A stretch of DNA of 64,000 nucleotides from Thiotrichaceae bacterium (lineage in GTDB: Bacteria > Pseudomonadota > Gammaproteobacteria > Thiotrichales > Thiotrichaceae), in contig JAGLEV010000052.1 in NCBI GenBank assembly GCA_023144895.1, positions 1 through 64,000 on the forward strand, given 5' to 3'. The position numbers and the translations under genes are program-made. This document shows, in pieces, positions 19,133 to 29,484 of this stretch. The notes under the pieces were generated by a model, which was not told the DNA's origin, made no database searches, and saw nothing but the letters and a program-made list of their open reading frames with translations. Position 1 is the first letter of the stretch. Every line of letters begins with the position of its first letter.

Positions 19133-20575
19133 TTAATAAATTTCGTGATCACCAACACGAATCATCTTGAACATATTAGTACCGCCATTAATACCCATTA
19201 AATCACCTTTAGTAACAATCACCATGTCACCATTTTGAACAATTTTCTGATTTAATAATTGCTCTACAGCAATACGATTAGCCTGCATTGGGCTAGGTAT
19301 TTTATGGGGTAAAAACACAGGATAAACACCACGATATAAATTAACATATCGACAAGTTTTTTCAGACGGCGTTAAAGCATAGATTGCAATTTCAGAACTA
19401 ATACGCGACATCCATTTAGCCGTTGCACCTGATTCAGTTAATGCTGCAATAGCTTTAATATCATAATGATTAGCAACATACATTGCCGCCATTGCAATAC
19501 TTTCATCGACCCGCTCAAAGCGTAAATCCATTCGATGATTTGAATTACGAGCAGCCGTAGTATGTTCTGCTTCCTCACAAATACTACTCATTGCTCGAAT
19601 AACTTTAGCAGGATGGGCACCTGTTGCTGTTTCACCTGAAAGCATCACTGCATCCGTGCCATCCATGACAGCATTCGCTACATCAAAAACCTCAGCCCGT
19701 GTTGGGATGGGATTTTCAATCATACTTTCCATCATTTGAGTTGCGGTAATAACCACGGTATTAAGCTCACGAGAACGCTTAATCAGCATTTTCTGTGTTT
19801 CGGGTAAACGAGCATCCCCAATTTCAACACCTAAATCACCACGAGCAACCATAATGACATCAGAGACACGGATAATTTCATCCAGTGCAGGTTGTACAAC
19901 TGCCTCAGCACGCTCAATTTTGGCAACTATTTTAGCCGCACCACCCGCTAATTTTAACAACTCACGGGTATATTCAATATCACCCGCCGAACGAGGAAAA
20001 GAAACGGCGAGAAAATCAACATCAATCTCAGCCGCTAGTTTAATATCAGCCTTATCTTTCTCCGTTAACGCTTCAGCAGATAATCCACCATTACGACGAT
20101 TAATGCCTTTATTGTTGGATAGCTTACCACCCACTTCAACACGAGTAATAATACGTTGACCTTCAACGTATTCAACAACTAAAACTAAACGACCATCATC
20201 AAGTAATAACTCATCACCTGTAACAACTTCACTAGGTAGTGCTTTATAAGTAAGACCGACTGACTCTACCGTACCAGATTCTTTATCCAGTTCAGCATCC
20301 AATACAAAGCGATCACCTTTAACAATCTCTACTACGCCACCAATAAAACGATCAATACGAATCTTAGGGCCTTGAAGATCACCTAAGATACTGACGATTT
20401 TACCCGTTTTTATTGATGCATCACGGACTAGCTTTGCACGTGCTTTATGATCTTCTGGACTACCATGAGAAAAATTCATCCTCACTACATCGACACCAGC
20501 TAATAGCATCTCTTCAACAACTTTTGCTGATTCCGTTGCGGGGCCTAATGTTGCTACTATTTTTGTTCTTCTCAT
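19133..20575 (-). CDS. pyk: Pyruvate kinase
   Basis: Pyruvate kinase makes pyruvate and ATP from phosphoenolpyruvate. The 480-residue protein begins R-R-T-K-I-V-A-T-L-G-P-A. It has N-F-S-H-G, the I-V-A-K-I-E-R-A-E catalytic lysine and metal glutamate segment, M-V-A-R-G-D-L-G-V-E, T-A-T-Q-M-M-E-S-M and M-L-S-G-E-T-A-T-G. The C-terminal regulatory domain is present. It lies 70 bases from fba and 83 from pgk in one direction. Whether it is PykF- or PykA-like is not decided here. Confidence 0.96.
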   Translation of the reverse strand: MRRTKIVATLGPATESAKVVEEMLLAGVDVVRMNFSHGSPEDHKARAKLVRDASIKTGKIVSILGDLQGPKIRIDRFIGGVVEIVKGDRFVLDAELDKESGTVESVGLTYKALPSEVVTGDELLLDDGRLVLVVEYVEGQRIITRVEVGGKLSNNKGINRRNGGLSAEALTEKDKADIKLAAEIDVDFLAVSFPRSAGDIEYTRELLKLAGGAAKIVAKIERAEAVVQPALDEIIRVSDVIMVARGDLGVEIGDARLPETQKMLIKRSRELNTVVITATQMMESMIENPIPTRAEVFDVANAVMDGTDAVMLSGETATGAHPAKVIRAMSSICEEAEHTTAARNSNHRMDLRFERVDESIAMAAMYVANHYDIKAIAALTESGATAKWMSRISSEIAIYALTPSEKTCRYVNLYRGVYPVFLPHKIPSPMQANRIAVEQLLNQKIVQNGDMVIVTKGDLMGINGGTNMFKMIRVGDHEIY

Positions 20576-20658
20576 ATTTGGATAAAACTATCTATTGTTT
20601 AAACGTAAAGGGCTTTATAAATAAAGCCCAATGTAAAATATATCATGTACTAAAACAA

Positions 20659-21840
20659 TTAAGCTTTAGCGCGCTCTTCTAACATAGCAACAACAGGAAG
20701 CTTTTTGCCTTCTAGGAATTCAAGGAATGAACCACCACCTGTTGAAATATAAGAAACTTTATCAGAAATATCGTACTTATCAACAGCGGCTAAAGTATCA
20801 CCACCACCTGCAACAGAGAAACCATCGGATTCAGCAATTGCCATTGCAATTGCTTTAGTCCCTTCACCAAACTGATCAAACTCAAAGACGCCAACAGGAC
20901 CATTCCATACGATAGTGCCTGCTTTTTTGATCACTTCACAAAGTGCCGCAACGGACTCAGGGCCAATATCGAAAATCATATCATCATCTGCAGTATCTGT
21001 GACTGACTTCGTTGTTGCTTCTGCTGTTTCTGAGAATTCTTTTCCACAAACAACATCAGTAGGTACTGGAATATCACCACCATTAGCAATCGCCGCCGCT
21101 TTTAGCTCTTTCGCTGTAGCAACAAGGTCTTTTTCATATAATGATTTACCAACATTGTGACCTTCTGCCGCAATAAAAGTATTCGCAATACCACCACCGA
21201 CAATTAACTGATCAACCACGGTAGATAATGACTCAAGTACTGTTAACTTAGTTGAAACCTTAGAACCACCAACTAAAGCAACCATTGGGCGTGCTGGGTT
21301 ATCCAGTGCTTTTCCTAGTGCTTCTAATTCACCTGATAGTAACGGCCCTGCTGCGGCTGTTGGAGCAAACTGACCTGCACCATGTGTTGAAGCCTGTGCA
21401 CGATGTGCTGTACCAAAAGCATCCATGACATACACATCACATAATGAAGCGTATTGCTTAGAAAGTGTTTCATCATTGGCTTTTTCACCGCTATTGAAAC
21501 GAACATTCTCTAATAAAACGACATCACCATTTGCTAGCTGAGGAGCGTTATCAAGATAATCAGCAATAAGGTTAACGTCTTTGCCTAATAAACCACTCAT
21601 GTGATTAGCCACTGGCGCTAAAGAAAATTGCGCTTCTGGAGATCCTTCTGTTGGACGACCAAGATGTGACATCACCATGACTTGAGCACCAGCAGCAACT
21701 AATGCTTCAATAGAAGGCATAGAAGCACGAATACGCTTATCAGAAGTAACTTTTCCATCTTTAATCGGTACGTTTAAGTCTTGACGAATTAATACACGTT
21801 TTCCTGCAAGATCTAGATCAGTCATCTTAATGATGGACAT
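20659..21840 (-). CDS. pgk: Phosphoglycerate kinase
   Basis: Pgk interconverts 1,3-bisphosphoglycerate and 3-phosphoglycerate with ADP/ATP in glycolysis and, reversed, in the Calvin cycle. The 393-residue protein shows [28 protein letters not shown], the G-G-S-K-V-S-T-K-L loop, W-N-G-P-V-G-V-F-E and G-G-G-D-T. AAGGAG precedes the ATG. A 293-base gap separates it from gap, so a second promoter there is possible. Confidence 0.97.
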   Translation of the reverse strand: MSIIKMTDLDLAGKRVLIRQDLNVPIKDGKVTSDKRIRASMPSIEALVAAGAQVMVMSHLGRPTEGSPEAQFSLAPVANHMSGLLGKDVNLIADYLDNAPQLANGDVVLLENVRFNSGEKANDETLSKQYASLCDVYVMDAFGTAHRAQASTHGAGQFAPTAAAGPLLSGELEALGKALDNPARPMVALVGGSKVSTKLTVLESLSTVVDQLIVGGGIANTFIAAEGHNVGKSLYEKDLVATAKELKAAAIANGGDIPVPTDVVCGKEFSETAEATTKSVTDTADDDMIFDIGPESVAALCEVIKKAGTIVWNGPVGVFEFDQFGEGTKAIAMAIAESDGFSVAGGGDTLAAVDKYDISDKVSYISTGGGSFLEFLEGKKLPVVAMLEERAKA

Positions 21841-22133
21841 AGTGGCTCCTTAAAATAAAATTTAAATCGATTAAATAAGTCATTCTAATAAATGCTTATT
21901 TAAGCAATCTAATCAAAGATAAAACAATCGATTGAGCTTAAAAAGTCCGACCAATTAGCTCAAATGTAGTTCAGACTTTAGCCTAATAAAGCACAGTGGC
22001 ATTGATAAACTAAAGTCCAAACAACAAAAAGCAACCTGAATGATTCAAAATAGACTAAACCGTTCAGATTGCTCCTAGCAGATTCCAATTCAAAGTAGAA
22101 ATGGGAGCTACTAGAAGAGTAAGCTGAGTCTAT
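21841..22133. other. 293-base gap between gap and pgk
   Basis: No coding frame is apparent. A 9-bp inverted repeat (TTAAATAAG with CTTATTTAA, about 21875-21910) may form a leader hairpin. The region is otherwise AT-rich. It may hold an internal promoter for pgk-pyk-fba or a processing site within a long tkt-to-fba transcript. Confidence 0.35.
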
Positions 22134-23129
22134 TTAAGCAACATGCTCAACGAGACGAAGCATGTTACATGTATAACCGTATTCATTGTCATACCATGAA
22201 ACAACTTTAACAAATGTATCGTCAAGTGCAATACCAGCGCCCGCATCAAAGATAGATGAAGCAGAGATTCCACGGAAGTCAGATGATACAACTTTCTCAT
22301 CAGTATACTGAAGAGTGCCTTTCATTTCGCCTTCTGAAGCTTCTTTGATTGCTGAACAAATTTCATCGTAAGATGCTGGCTTATCTAGCTCACACGTTAG
22401 GTCAACAACAGATACGTCAACGGAAGGAATACGGAAAGCCATTCCTGTTAATTTGCCGTTAAGTTCTGGAAGTACCACACCAACCGCTTTAGCAGCACCT
22501 GTTGAAGAAGGAATGATGTTCTCAAAGACAGAACGTCCACCACGCCAATCTTTCATTGAAGGACCATCAACTGTCTTCTGTGTTGCTGTAGAAGCATGAA
22601 CTGTTGTCATAAGACCACGCTTAAGACCCCAATTATCATTGATAACTTTAGCAATAGGCGCTAAACAATTCGTTGTACAAGATGCCGCTGAAACAATCGA
22701 CTGACCATCATATTCATTATGGTTAACACCATAAACGAACATTGGACCACCATCTTTACAAGGTGCTGATTGAACAACTTTCTTAGCACCCGCATCAATG
22801 TGAGCCTGACAGCTTTCTTGATCTAGGAAGAAGCCAGTACAATCAATAGCGATATCTACATTGATGTCGCCCCATTTAAGATCGGCAGGATTACGCTCAG
22901 CAGAAAGACGGATTTTCTTACCATCAACTACGAAATAATCACCATCAACTGCAACTTCACCGTCAAAACGACCGTGAGCAGTATCATATTTAAGCATGTA
23001 AGCAAGATATTCATTATCAAGAAGGTCATTGATTCCAACAACTTCTAGATTAGGGAAATCTTTTTTAATTGCACGAAAAACCATGCGCCCAATACGACCA
23101 AATCCATTAATTCCGACTTTTACAGTCAT
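22134..23129 (-). CDS. gap: Glyceraldehyde-3-phosphate dehydrogenase
   Basis: The enzyme interconverts glyceraldehyde-3-phosphate and 1,3-bisphosphoglycerate. From ATG 23129 (GGAG about 9 bases upstream) it has 331 residues. It has the Rossmann motif [10 protein letters not shown] at 6-15 and the catalytic C151 in [11 protein letters not shown]. It also has H-A-S-T-A-T-Q-K and W-Y-D-N-E-Y-G-Y near the end. A TTG at 23144 would add five residues but overlaps the ribosome site. It lies 69 bases downstream of tkt. Confidence 0.96.
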   Translation of the reverse strand: MTVKVGINGFGRIGRMVFRAIKKDFPNLEVVGINDLLDNEYLAYMLKYDTAHGRFDGEVAVDGDYFVVDGKKIRLSAERNPADLKWGDINVDIAIDCTGFFLDQESCQAHIDAGAKKVVQSAPCKDGGPMFVYGVNHNEYDGQSIVSAASCTTNCLAPIAKVINDNWGLKRGLMTTVHASTATQKTVDGPSMKDWRGGRSVFENIIPSSTGAAKAVGVVLPELNGKLTGMAFRIPSVDVSVVDLTCELDKPASYDEICSAIKEASEGEMKGTLQYTDEKVVSSDFRGISASSIFDAGAGIALDDTFVKVVSWYDNEYGYTCNMLRLVEHVA

Positions 23130-23198
23130 AATATTTATCTCCAAGGTTAAATAAAATAATGATAAAAGCGCCCTCTATAGAGGACACTTTGTATTTCC

Positions 23199-25208
23199 TT
23201 ATGCGACTTCGTTAATCGCTTCGCTGACAGCCGCTGTTGTAATACCGAAGTACTCAAATAGCTCTGGTGCTGGTGCTGACTCACCGAAAGTTGTCATACC
23301 AATGACCTTTCCGTTCATGCCAACATACTTCCACCAACCGTCCATAATGGCTGCTTCAACCGCAACACGTGCAGTCACTGCCGCAGGCAATACAGACTCT
23401 TTGTAAGCATCGTCTTGCATTTCAAATACTTCAACAGAAGGCATTGAAACAACACGTACTTTTTTGTCTGATGCTTCAGCCGCTTCCATAGCAAGATGCA
23501 CTTCAGAACCCGTTGCCATAACAATAACATCAGGTGTTCCATCAGTATCTTTAAGGATATATCCGCCCTTAGCCACATTAGCGATAGTTGCATCATCACG
23601 TGTTTGGAAAGGTAGGTTTTGACGAGAGAAGATTAATGTTGATGGACGCTTATCATTTTGAATCGCATCTTTCCATGCCACAACGGTTTCAATCGTGTCA
23701 CAAGGTCTCCACACTGCCATATTAGGAATCATACGCAATGTTGGAATTTGCTCAACACACTGATGTGTTGGACCATCTTCACCAAGACCAATAGAGTCAT
23801 GTGTGTAAACGAAGATAGTACGAATCTTCATTAACGCAGCCATACGTAAAGAATTACGTGCGTACTCAGAGAACATCAAGAAGGTCGCACCATAAGGCAT
23901 CAAACCGCCATGCAATGTTACGCCGTTCATGATTGCTGACATACCAAACTCACGAACACCGTAAGAGATATAGTTGCCTGCAAAATTCATCGCCTTAGAA
24001 CCATGATCGTCATTGATACGAACTGACTTATCGTTAAAGGTATTGTTTGATGGAGAAAGATCAGCAGAACCGCCTAAGAACTCAGGAAGCAATGGAGCAA
24101 AACCATTTAGAGCGCCTTTAGAGGCAACACGTGTTGCTGGAGACTCTGCTGCTTCGTTAGTTGCGGCAATAACTTTTTGTGCATTCGCTTCGAAATCTTC
24201 AGGAAGATCACCCGCCATACGACGTGTGAATTCTGCTGCTTTTTCTGGGAATGCTTTTGCATACGCTGCAAATTTTTCATTCCATGCAGATTCTGCTGTT
24301 TGACCTGCTTCTTTAGCATCCCAACCAGCATAAACATTTTCAGGAATTTCAAATGGTGCGTGATCCCAGCCCATGTTTTTACGCGCATCAGCAAGTGCTG
24401 TTGCACCTAGTGCTTCACCATGGATATTGTGCCCACCTTCTTTCTTATCACCAGCAACACCGATACCTTTACCAATCACTGTCTTACAACAAATTAATGA
24501 AGGCTTTTTAGATTTTTTAGCTTTTTTGATCGCTTTTTTGATCGCTTTAGCATTATGACCATCAATCGACTGAACCTGCCAGTTAGAGGCTTTAAAACGC
24601 TTAGGTGTGTCATCAACAAACCAGCCATCAACATTACCATCAATAGAGATATTGTTGTCATCATAGAAACAAATTAATTTGCCTAATCCGAAAGATCCTG
24701 CCAAAGAAATCGCTTCCTGAGAGATACCTTCCATTAAACAACCATCGCCTAAAAAGACATAGGTGTTGTGATCTACAATTTTGTGTCCATCTTCATTGAA
24801 CTGAGCTGCCATGACTTTTTCAGCCAACGCAAAACCAACAGCATTAGTAACGCCTTGACCTAGTGGACCAGTCGTCGTCTCAATACCTGGAGCATAACCA
24901 TACTCTGGATGACCAGGAGTTTTAGAGTGTAATTTACGGAACGATTTAAGGTCATCAATTGAAAGGTCGTAACCTGTCAAATGAAGCACTGAATAAGGTA
25001 ACATTGAACCATGTCCATTTGACATGATAAAACGATCACGATCCGACCAATCAGGATTTGTTGGATTGTGCTTCATGAAATCGTTATAAAGAACTTCGGC
25101 TATATCAGCCATTCCCATAGGTGCGCCGGGATGTCCCGAGTTAGGAATTTGTACTGCATCCATTGTCAGTACGCGAATGGCATTAGCCAATTCAGTGCGA
25201 TTGGGCAT
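23199..25208 (-). CDS. tkt: Transketolase
   Basis: Transketolase moves two-carbon units between sugar phosphates in the pentose phosphate and Calvin pathways, using thiamine diphosphate. The 669-residue protein shows [10 protein letters not shown], the G-P-L-G-Q-G segment, the cofactor motif G-D-G-C-L-M-E-G beginning the TPP fold, [15 protein letters not shown] and a complete C-terminal domain. AGGAG precedes the ATG. It is first of the five-gene carbon cluster, and a palindrome lies 132 bases upstream (25340-25357). Confidence 0.97.
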   Translation of the reverse strand: MPNRTELANAIRVLTMDAVQIPNSGHPGAPMGMADIAEVLYNDFMKHNPTNPDWSDRDRFIMSNGHGSMLPYSVLHLTGYDLSIDDLKSFRKLHSKTPGHPEYGYAPGIETTTGPLGQGVTNAVGFALAEKVMAAQFNEDGHKIVDHNTYVFLGDGCLMEGISQEAISLAGSFGLGKLICFYDDNNISIDGNVDGWFVDDTPKRFKASNWQVQSIDGHNAKAIKKAIKKAKKSKKPSLICCKTVIGKGIGVAGDKKEGGHNIHGEALGATALADARKNMGWDHAPFEIPENVYAGWDAKEAGQTAESAWNEKFAAYAKAFPEKAAEFTRRMAGDLPEDFEANAQKVIAATNEAAESPATRVASKGALNGFAPLLPEFLGGSADLSPSNNTFNDKSVRINDDHGSKAMNFAGNYISYGVREFGMSAIMNGVTLHGGLMPYGATFLMFSEYARNSLRMAALMKIRTIFVYTHDSIGLGEDGPTHQCVEQIPTLRMIPNMAVWRPCDTIETVVAWKDAIQNDKRPSTLIFSRQNLPFQTRDDATIANVAKGGYILKDTDGTPDVIVMATGSEVHLAMEAAEASDKKVRVVSMPSVEVFEMQDDAYKESVLPAAVTARVAVEAAIMDGWWKYVGMNGKVIGMTTFGESAPAPELFEYFGITTAAVSEAINEVA

Positions 25209-25604
25209 CGATAATTCTCCTGTTGTGTTTGATAACAGCTATACTAATATTTAAGATCATAAATTAAGATCTAAAAACCAGAACTGAAGTAATGTAAGAC
25301 ATCTATAGGTTCTTATCGACAGATGGTAGAAACAAGAAATACAGTAGATTTACTGTAACCTGATAATACTAATCAACAAATATTCAAAAAAAGCCCATAG
25401 ATGTTTCACATTAAAACCTAGCTCCCTTGCATGTGCTTACCGCTCATATAGCACGGTGGTTCAGCTTATCTGAAATCTCCCCTATTGTGTAGGAGTTATT
25501 ACAATACAACAACACCCATTTAGATATAGGTTTCGACAATAAGCTATTAAAAGTAATAGGAAGCTATTACTCAGACTGTTTTTTCGAGTAAAAAAATAAT
25601 TTGA
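25209..25604. other. 396-base intergenic region upstream of tkt
   Basis: No coding frame is seen. It should carry the tkt promoter and the end of the transcript from the DUF4340 gene. It holds a perfect 7-bp palindrome at 25340-25357 (listed separately) and short repeats around 25545-25575. No known riboswitch pattern was recognised. Confidence 0.55.
25340..25357 (-). promoter_or_regulatory. Perfect palindrome upstream of tkt, candidate operator
   Basis: TACAGTA (25340-25346) and TACTGTA (25351-25357) are exact inverted arms with a 4-base spacer. The site is in the only promoter region before the tkt-gap-pgk-pyk-fba cluster. It could bind a dimeric regulator. A LysR-type CbbR site is one possibility, since it contains a T-N-A dyad, but the match is not specific. 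Confidence 0.4.
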
Positions 25605-26384
25605 CTATTTTGGTAAGCTCAAGCGATAACTAATATCCAAGTCTTTGCGATAAAGTAAAAGTGTTGGCTCAACAGACAAAACTTCATAATGATAGCGCGC
25701 TGTCTCTGCAATTAAAGTAAGATCACCCAAACTAGCCTCCTTACTTTGACGACCTTCAGTAATATGATTAGCAACCAATGATTGCCATGTTGCTAGACTA
25801 ATATGCTCAAGCTGAGTTGGTGCTTTCACTTCAGTGAGTGAATGATTATCAGCGATTAGGCGGTGAGCTAACAACTGTGGTAAAGCCGAACCGATCACAC
25901 CATAAACAATCTCATTCATTGTATGCACTTGCCCATCTTTTAATAAATAACGGTTCAAGCTTATTGGGTTGGTTTTGCCAAATTCGAGTAATTCACCATT
26001 AATAGTTAAACGCCCTTTCGGTTTATCCAAGCCAAAACTTGCCAAATCAGCACCCTTTTTAGGATAAGATGCAACAATAGGTTCCTGCATAATCGTTAGT
26101 AATAACTTGATTCTTTTGTGTTCTATGTTGGCTTTCGCTGGCTGGGTCAGTTGCCATTGATTATTAATTTTCTGCACGCGAAGGTCTGGCTTACCCTGAT
26201 ACTCAATGAGAATATCCTCTGCTTCATAGGCTGCCATTGAAAATAATGATGCGCCCATTGCGCTTGAGGGTTTAAATATCTGCTGTGGCTTATAAATGAT
26301 AAAATAAACCAAAACCAACAATGCAATGAATAATAAAATATTCACAATAGTACGTTTTGACAAGCCCTTGGATACGGTTGTCAC
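25605..26384 (-). CDS. DUF4340 domain protein of a Gld-type ABC locus
   Basis: The 259-residue protein has one N-terminal membrane helix (about 12-30) and an extracytoplasmic part with the DUF4340 pattern: W-Q-L-T-Q-P-A-K-A, then F-G-L-D-K-P-K-G-R-L-T-I, then F-G-K-T-N-P. It starts at GTG, overlapping the stop of the upstream gene by one base, with AAGGAGAG upstream. DUF4340 proteins commonly end ABC-2 cassettes with GldG-like proteins. Role unknown, possibly a periplasmic partner of the exporter. Confidence 0.85.
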   Translation of the reverse strand: MTTVSKGLSKRTIVNILLFIALLVLVYFIIYKPQQIFKPSSAMGASLFSMAAYEAEDILIEYQGKPDLRVQKINNQWQLTQPAKANIEHKRIKLLLTIMQEPIVASYPKKGADLASFGLDKPKGRLTINGELLEFGKTNPISLNRYLLKDGQVHTMNEIVYGVIGSALPQLLAHRLIADNHSLTEVKAPTQLEHISLATWQSLVANHITEGRQSKEASLGDLTLIAETARYHYEVLSVEPTLLLYRKDLDISYRLSLPK

Positions 26385-27763
26385 TAACGTACTCTCCTTA
26401 TTCGCCAGATTAGAATTCCGATTAAAATCAAACTGAAAGGGAATATAATTAAGAAGAAAATAGCGGCACTGTACAAGACCGTGGGTTTAAAGTTTAACCG
26501 TGTATCAGCAGCAGTATACGTCTTAATATTGATCAACTGATCATCACCTACTAGCCAATTAAAAATAGCCAAAGACAAATCCATATTCGCCACATGCCCT
26601 ACAAAGGCATTCAACATAAAATCACTATCGCCCACAACAACAATACGTTGCATTTTAGGCGTGTCACCACCAAAGGTTTTTAACTGACGTTGTATTGACA
26701 TGCCTACGGTTAATGGCCCTCGCTTATCACCACTGTCGCTATTGAACGCAACACTATCCACTAATTCATCCACTTCAAGCCAAGAAGTCATACTACTTTG
26801 CAAGAATGACTCATATCGCCAACGACTATCACCCGATTCATCACGTTCAATCGAAGTTGCTAGCGGAAATAATGTGTGGGTCGTTATTTTGCCACTGATC
26901 GCTGAATGATTATAATCAATCACGGGAATAACCGCTGGATGTTGAATCCCTAAGACTTCACGTAGTGACACATTAGCATCAACAATTGTGCCTTCATCAA
27001 TCACCAAACCGAGTTGTGCCTCTAAGGCATTCAGCCCTTGCAAGCCACCAGGCTCATGTAACCATAATAAATTACCCCCCTGCTCTACATACTGAGTAAT
27101 AATATCTAACTCACCATCAGTATACGCTTGCTGTGGGGAAGCAATAACCAATAAACGCGTATCCTTAGGGATGCTCTGGGTACGAATAAGATTATGTGGT
27201 TGTAAACTAAAACCTCGTGACTGCAACACTCCACCAAGCTGAGACATACCCGAGGAATTATTGCTTAATGGCGAGCGTTCCTTATGCCCTTCAAGAAAAA
27301 TCACCTTCTGTTGATGTTGTCGCGATAATCGCTGGAGTGTTGTGGCAATATTCGCCTCCGATAAGGATTTCAAAATAGCATGACGCTCACCAATACGCAC
27401 ACTGACTTGACCCTGCGCATCAACCCCATCTTCTTTCGCTTTTTTTATCTCTAGCTCAGGATTCACAAAGCGCAATACAATATCAGGTTTCATACGAATA
27501 TATTTTTTAAATCGCTGCTTTATTTTATTATGTAATAGTGGTTCATCAGGTACATAGGCTGTAAATTTAATAGGTTGCTTGATCTGCGCTAACACCTGCT
27601 GACTTGTCTCGCTCAAGGTGTTGCGCTGTGCTGAAGTCCAATCAATTTCCCATATATTTTGCTTAGAGAGATAAGCAATAAGACCTAGTACAATACTAAA
27701 TAATAGATAAAAAATGATATTCGATAAATGCGTTAATAAGGTTGTTTTTATTGTTTTAGTCAT
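26384..27763 (-). CDS. GldG-like ABC-type auxiliary membrane protein
   Basis: The 459-residue protein has a TM helix near the N-terminus (about 15-33), a large extracytoplasmic part with an ABC_transp_aux pattern (F-T-A-Y-V-P-D-E-P, V-I-F-L-E-G-H-K-E-R-S, L-W-L-H-E-P-G-G-L) and a TM helix at the end followed by a basic tail. It lies 3 bases from the permease gene and overlaps the DUF4340 gene by one base. In Bacteroidetes GldFG serves gliding. In proteobacteria such cassettes are of unknown substrate, often thought to handle envelope or matrix components. Confidence 0.88.
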   Translation of the reverse strand: MTKTIKTTLLTHLSNIIFYLLFSIVLGLIAYLSKQNIWEIDWTSAQRNTLSETSQQVLAQIKQPIKFTAYVPDEPLLHNKIKQRFKKYIRMKPDIVLRFVNPELEIKKAKEDGVDAQGQVSVRIGERHAILKSLSEANIATTLQRLSRQHQQKVIFLEGHKERSPLSNNSSGMSQLGGVLQSRGFSLQPHNLIRTQSIPKDTRLLVIASPQQAYTDGELDIITQYVEQGGNLLWLHEPGGLQGLNALEAQLGLVIDEGTIVDANVSLREVLGIQHPAVIPVIDYNHSAISGKITTHTLFPLATSIERDESGDSRWRYESFLQSSMTSWLEVDELVDSVAFNSDSGDKRGPLTVGMSIQRQLKTFGGDTPKMQRIVVVGDSDFMLNAFVGHVANMDLSLAIFNWLVGDDQLINIKTYTAADTRLNFKPTVLYSAAIFFLIIFPFSLILIGILIWRIRRVR

Positions 27764-27766
27764 TGC

Positions 27767-28525
27767 TCACCCCAAGCGCTCATTATCAAGCTTGCGAATC
27801 GTTAATACTAAAAAACCGATGATAAACAAACAATAATAAATCAAATCAGCACTATCAAAGATACCTTTCAAAAATGAAAGAAAGTGCCCAAAATGAGATA
27901 AATAAACAAAAAGTTCACTACCTTCTGTTTGTGATTTCCCTGCGATATATAATACTAAGAGAAAAAACAGAAAACCAAAGCTCGCTAAGGCGGCAATAGT
28001 AGGCTGGGGACTGATAGCCGAAATAAATAGACCCGCTGCGGCAAAGGAACTCAGTAATAAAAATAAGCCTAAAGCGGCAATAAGGCTATGCCCAAAGTCT
28101 AAAGAAGTGCCTAGTGCCAAAGAGAGTGGCATCAGTGAAATCATACCCACCAGTATCAGAATAAAACCAATCAAAGCAAGAAACTTACCCAAAACGATAT
28201 CTGTCGTACTCAAGGGTGAACTACGCAATAAAACAAAAGTTTTATTCGCACGCTCCTCAGCAATTGAACGCATCGTTAATAAGGGCATCACTGCGAGCAA
28301 GATCATACCCGCCCATAAATAAACGGCAACAACCAAGGTTTCTGTCACACCTGGAGCATTATCTAAACCTGCGGCTTTCGGCTGAATAGTATAAATAAAC
28401 TCATCTACTAGTTTGAAAAAAATGAGTGCCAAAATAAATTGTATAATCCCTAGGATGCTCCACGCAAGTGGTGAACGAAAAAGGCGCTTTAGTTCTGTTG
28501 TCGCTATAGTTACCATCGCGGTCAT
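27767..28525 (-). CDS. ABC-2 type permease (GldF-like)
   Basis: From ATG 28525 it has 252 residues with about six membrane segments and the usual ABC-2 start, T-T-E-L-K-R-L-F-R-S-P-L-A-W. M-R-S-I-A-E-E-R-A-N-K-T and the P-L-S-T-T-D-I-V-L-G-K-F motif are typical of the family. The start overlaps the ATPase stop by one base (TGATG), with GGAGG 6 bases upstream, showing translational coupling. A TTG at 28528 is less likely. Confidence 0.92.
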   Translation of the reverse strand: MTAMVTIATTELKRLFRSPLAWSILGIIQFILALIFFKLVDEFIYTIQPKAAGLDNAPGVTETLVVAVYLWAGMILLAVMPLLTMRSIAEERANKTFVLLRSSPLSTTDIVLGKFLALIGFILILVGMISLMPLSLALGTSLDFGHSLIAALGLFLLLSSFAAAGLFISAISPQPTIAALASFGFLFFLLVLYIAGKSQTEGSELFVYLSHFGHFLSFLKGIFDSADLIYYCLFIIGFLVLTIRKLDNERLG

Positions 28526-29457
28526 CAATTTCCTCCTGAATCTTTATGGACAAGATTAAGAAAAATAGACTCTAAACTTTTTTTCAGTGGACTTATCTCA
28601 GCAACTTTCCAGCCTTTTTCTACTGAAGTCTGACAAAGCTGATCAATGAGTGCTTGTAAATCTGATTTTGCTGTAAGGATATAAGATTGATCATCTTGTG
28701 CAACATCCTCCACTTCAGTTAAAGCCCTGATATTATCCAATGAAACCTTATTAGCAAAGCTCACTATGACTTGTGATACATTGTTTTCAAGGGCTTGCAA
28801 TGAATCCTTAAAGACCGTTGTACCTGCATCGATAATCTGTACCTTGTCACAAATCATTTTCACTTCAGGTAAACGATGGGTCGAGAGTATAACACTATGA
28901 TCATCTCCCAATTCACGGATTAATATACGAATTTTCTTTATTTGTATAGGATCAAGACCAGAGGTTGGCTCATCTAAGATAATAACGGAAGGCTCATGCA
29001 AAATAGCTTGGGCGATGCCCACACGTTGCTTATAACCCTTTGATAGGTTAGCAATCAAACGCTTACGAACATCTTCTAAGTGACAACGTTGAATTGCTGT
29101 ATCGATTTGGGCTTTGCGCTTATTTCGAGCAACGCCACGAAGCTTGGCACAATAAAGCAATGTCTCATAGACCGTCATGTCTTGATAAAGTGGAGGGTTT
29201 TCTGGCAAATAGCCAATATGTTGTTTTGCTTCCTTAGGGCTATCGAGCAAATCGATATCAGCAATCAAGATTTTTCCTTGCGTCGGTGCTAGATTCCCCG
29301 TCAACATTTGCATTGTTGTTGATTTCCCTGCACCATTAGGTCCTAGCAAACCAAGGACTTCACCTTGATGTAAGGTAATGGATAAGTCATTTACTACGGT
29401 GTTGGCACCGAAACGACGTTGCAGATTGGTCGCCTGAACTAAAACCTGTTGAGTCAA
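28525..29457 (-). CDS. ABC transporter ATPase (GldA-like)
   Basis: The 310-residue protein has Walker A G-P-N-G-A-G-K-S-T, signature L-S-K-G-Y-K-Q-R-V (for LSGGQ), Walker B V-I-I-L-D-E-P-T-S-G-L-D-P and the switch histidine in L-S-T-H-R. The C-terminal extension of about 90 residues is usual for GldA/YadG-type exporters. Initiation appears to use TTG, with GGGGGAG just upstream; no ATG is nearby. It energises the permease encoded immediately downstream. Confidence 0.93.
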   Translation of the reverse strand: MTQQVLVQATNLQRRFGANTVVNDLSITLHQGEVLGLLGPNGAGKSTTMQMLTGNLAPTQGKILIADIDLLDSPKEAKQHIGYLPENPPLYQDMTVYETLLYCAKLRGVARNKRKAQIDTAIQRCHLEDVRKRLIANLSKGYKQRVGIAQAILHEPSVIILDEPTSGLDPIQIKKIRILIRELGDDHSVILSTHRLPEVKMICDKVQIIDAGTTVFKDSLQALENNVSQVIVSFANKVSLDNIRALTEVEDVAQDDQSYILTAKSDLQALIDQLCQTSVEKGWKVAEISPLKKSLESIFLNLVHKDSGGN

Positions 29458-29484
29458 AACTCCCCCTACTCCTTTGATAAAAAC

